Origin: Aporhodopirellula rubra
GTDB lineage: Bacteria > Planctomycetota > Planctomycetia > Pirellulales > Pirellulaceae
Assembly: GCF_014192335.1 (NCBI RefSeq)
Contig: NZ_JACHXU010000026.1
Coordinates: 62,001 to 126,000 of the forward strand
Length of the DNA stretch: 64,000 nt
Reading direction: 5' to 3'
Shown here: positions 61,963-64,000 of the stretch, one piece after another
Layout: every line of letters begins with the position of its first letter
Numbering within the stretch: the stretch's first letter is position 1
The notes under the pieces: model-generated
The model's database searches: none
Told to the model about the DNA's origin: nothing
Seen by the model: only the letters and a program-made list of their open reading frames with translations
Translations under genes and position numbers: made by a program

Positions 61963-63417
61963 ATGAAGCCTCCTATCGCGAAGAGTTCAATGACGACTGA
62001 TCCGATTGTGCTGGTTAACCGAGGTCGAGGTCGGCGAATGGCGTTGGGGAATGTCGATCTCACGGTTGCTCTGTGTTTGCTCACGTTATTGATAGGAATG
62101 TCCAGCGCGGCACGTGGTGACGATGAATCAACGTCGCCGAAAGAGCCGGCATCACCCGAAATCAACTTGGCGCAAGAGGTGCCGGTGTGGGTGGCTGAAC
62201 TCGATGGAGCGACGGCAAAAAGCCGCCGTGAAGCCGAACAGAAATTGCTCGAGGCCGGACCTGAAGCCAGGGAGTACATTCCCGTAATTCTGGATGATCT
62301 CTCTCTCGACGCACGTGAACGCCTTGAGCGGATTGAGGCTCAGTGGCGACAAATGAAAACTCGTGTCGAGATCGAAACAACGACCGTGAAGATGCAGGAC
62401 GCCAGCAACCTTGGGGAAGCTCTCGAGGCGATCAGTTTGGCCAGCGGCGTCGAGTTTGACCTCGAGTCGTCCGGTGTGCCGATTGATGAATCTCGCGTGA
62501 TCCGTCCACCAAGTGCCCCGATGGGTTTTTGGCAGGCGGTGGATCTTGTGCTCGATCAAACGGAATTGGATATCAACTTTTATGCCGGTGACCGGGAACG
62601 GTTGGCGTTGGTGCCACGTGCGGCCGAGCGAATGTCGCGTGTCGATTCGGCTGCCTACGCGGGGATCTATCGCATCGAACCGACAATGGTCACCGCACGA
62701 CGCGTCTTGGGCGCACCTGCCCAGAACGGGTTGAACCTCACCATGTCCATTTCGTGGCAACCCAATCGAACGCCGATTGGATTGAGCATTCCGATCGCCG
62801 AAGTCGCCGGGAAACTGGACAACGGAGTCGATTTGAAACCGCAAAAGACGGGGGACCGGATCGACATCGCCACGTCCGGTGAGATCGCCGAGAGTCAGTT
62901 CTATCTCCCGATGCAGTTGCCCGCTCGACGCTTCGATTTCAAAGCCGGTGATGGTCCTAAGGACAACGTGAAGTCTGACGCCAGCGAGATTACTCGCTTG
63001 TCGGGCCAGATTACTGCTTTGCTGCCAGGGAAGCGACGACGGTTCAGCTTATTGCTGTCGGATGCCGCGCCGTCGCAAACGTTCGACGCGATGACCGTTT
63101 CGATCGAAGCCATGCGAGAAACCGATCCGTTGTACGAGATACGTGTTGGAGTTGAGTTGGTCGGTGCCGGTCGGTCGCTCGAAAGTCATCGACAGTGGAT
63201 CTTCGAAAACGAAGTGTGGGTGCAGTTGGCCGATGGTACGCGTAAGGACCATCTCGGTTATGAGGTCTATCGGCAAACCGGAACGGGAGTCGGGATCGGC
63301 TATCTCTTTGATCTAGGTGGAATGGTGCCCGCCGGTGCTCAGTTGATTTATGAGTCTCCGACGTCCGTGCGGAAGAACGAAGTCCCATTCGTTGTCAACG
63401 GAATTCCATTGCCGTGA
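61963..63417 (+). CDS. Exported protein with HEAT-like start, unknown function
   Basis: A 484-residue protein with a signal sequence (about 30-52 from this start, ending AARGDD). A short helical repeat region near 75-115 (AKSRREAEQKLLEAGPEAREYIPVILDDL) looks HEAT-like. The rest is beta-rich with no named domain. The upstream GTG at 61912 is open too, and an ATG at 61990 is another choice; 61963 is a compromise. It diverges from the DUF1570 gene, and its stop lies only four bases from the convergent last gene. Confidence 0.7.
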   Translation: MKPPIAKSSMTTDPIVLVNRGRGRRMALGNVDLTVALCLLTLLIGMSSAARGDDESTSPKEPASPEINLAQEVPVWVAELDGATAKSRREAEQKLLEAGPEAREYIPVILDDLSLDARERLERIEAQWRQMKTRVEIETTTVKMQDASNLGEALEAISLASGVEFDLESSGVPIDESRVIRPPSAPMGFWQAVDLVLDQTELDINFYAGDRERLALVPRAAERMSRVDSAAYAGIYRIEPTMVTARRVLGAPAQNGLNLTMSISWQPNRTPIGLSIPIAEVAGKLDNGVDLKPQKTGDRIDIATSGEIAESQFYLPMQLPARRFDFKAGDGPKDNVKSDASEITRLSGQITALLPGKRRRFSLLLSDAAPSQTFDAMTVSIEAMRETDPLYEIRVGVELVGAGRSLESHRQWIFENEVWVQLADGTRKDHLGYEVYRQTGTGVGIGYLFDLGGMVPAGAQLIYESPTSVRKNEVPFVVNGIPLP

Positions 63418-63421
63418 CGGG

Positions 63422-64000
63422 TTAGAAGCCCAGTTGGTCGGACATCTGTCGTTCCACTTCCGTGCGGTGGTACATCGCATGGATCAAGTCGATGTCGGCT
63501 TGGCGTTGTTTGACTTTTCGCCGTGCGAACATTCTCGCTTGGGTGTTCACCATGACTTCCGGCGGCAGCAACGAGGTTTGTCCGAATAGTCGGGCGTAGT
63601 TGACGTAACTCGGAACGTTCCCGGTAACGAACCCATACATCATGCTGCAAACGCCGATCACTTTACCCGTGAAGATTCCGGTGTTGATCGCGCTTTTCGA
63701 GTAGTCGCCCATGATGCAACCGAGGAATTGCATCCCGGTCGCGATCTTGTCGTTGCCGTACTCAATGTTGATTTTGCCGTAGGTGTTTTTTAGGTCGCTG
63801 TTGCACGTACCCGCACCGAGATTGATCCAACTGCCGAGATAACTGTGGCCGAGGAATCCGTGGTGTTGTTTGTTGGTGTAGGGTTCGATCACAGAGGCTT
63901 CGACTTCGCCACCAATTTTAGTCGTGTGCCCGAGTGCAACGCCGTCTTTGATCGAAGAGTGCTCGATGACTCGCGTGTTGGCTCCGGCGTATAACGGCCC
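63422..64000 (-). CDS. GlmU-like left-handed beta-helix acyltransferase, N-terminus cut by window edge
   Basis: Only the C-terminal part, about 190 residues, is visible; the frame is open to base 64000. Hexapeptide repeats form a left-handed beta-helix (IEHSSIKDGVALGHTTKIGG; FLGHSYLGSWINLGAGTCNS, then DLKNTYGKINI and KSAINTGIFTGKVIG). The WINLGAGT...NSDLKNTYG stretch is typical of the alternative GlmU family that fuses a nucleotidyltransferase to an acetyltransferase. The full protein would activate a sugar 1-phosphate. The C-terminal tail (VNTQARMFARRKVKQRQADI) is helical. The N-terminal nucleotidyltransferase half is outside the window. Confidence 0.82.
   Translation of the reverse strand, partial: GPLYAGANTRVIEHSSIKDGVALGHTTKIGGEVEASVIEPYTNKQHHGFLGHSYLGSWINLGAGTCNSDLKNTYGKINIEYGNDKIATGMQFLGCIMGDYSKSAINTGIFTGKVIGVCSMMYGFVTGNVPSYVNYARLFGQTSLLPPEVMVNTQARMFARRKVKQRQADIDLIHAMYHRTEVERQMSDQLGF

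Noticed and set aside
1-64000. tRNA, rRNA, CRISPR, insertion sequences and phage genes
   Set aside because: No T-loop motifs in tRNA context, no repeat-spacer array, no transposase or integrase motif was found on either strand.

Overview
The window looks like a piece of chromosome from a planctomycete of the Pirellulaceae, close in style to Rhodopirellula. The evidence is a CxPxR sulfatase, a DUF1559 prepilin-like protein with its C-terminal H-x-GG...DG signature, four Hanks-type Ser/Thr kinases with extra domains, a ThuA-like protein, many exported proteins with no strong family match, and bacterial formylmethanofuran/tetrahydromethanopterin C1 genes (fhcA, fhcD, fhcC). Gene density is normal for that group. 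I found no rRNA, tRNA, CRISPR array, insertion sequence or phage gene, so this reads as core-type chromosome and not as an island.

Layout. 1-2.8 kb: a partial KdsD-type isomerase and a sulfatase. 3.2-7.0 kb: four plus-strand genes for exported proteins, two of them rich in His/Cys, which I read as a possible metal-handling group. 7.1-9.6 kb (minus): an SDR oxidoreductase and an exported protein with a four-fold internal repeat. 10.0-22.2 kb (plus): kinase, FHA-GGDEF diguanylate cyclase, two outer-membrane-like proteins, propeller-like membrane protein, second kinase, DUF1080-like and ThuA-like proteins, ended by a clear terminator. 22.3-27.2 kb (minus): clpB and dnaK, with a heat-shock-type promoter upstream of dnaK. 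27.7-38 kb (plus): pheA, rpsD, lpdA, a DegT aminotransferase with a glycosyltransferase, a radical SAM/SPASM protein overlapping a HemY-type porphyrinogen oxidase, and an Old Yellow Enzyme homologue. 38.2-39.9 kb (minus): a TANGO2/NRDE protein, then a 49-residue prepilin-like peptide followed by a stand-alone receiver. 40.2-45.5 kb (plus): TPR membrane protein, RluD-type synthase, third kinase with an inositol monophosphatase, and an exported protein. 45.6-49.1 kb (minus): the fhcA-fhcD-fhcC operon. 49.3-64 kb: glmM, a DUF2314 membrane protein, FxsA, a small protein, a periplasmic coiled-coil protein, the fourth kinase, low-complexity exported proteins including an EF-hand/RGG protein, a DUF1570-like metalloprotease, and a partial GlmU-like left-handed beta-helix protein at the right edge.

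How the genes fit together. kdsD, glmM, the GlmU-like fragment and the DegT/glycosyltransferase pair all feed surface polysaccharide or envelope precursors. The fhc operon encodes three of the four subunits of the formyltransferase/hydrolase complex that oxidises formyl-tetrahydromethanopterin to formate. dnaK and clpB form the disaggregation machine. The kinases and the FHA-GGDEF protein suggest heavy use of phospho- and c-di-GMP signalling. All functional statements come from reading motifs in translated sequence by eye; no database search was run.
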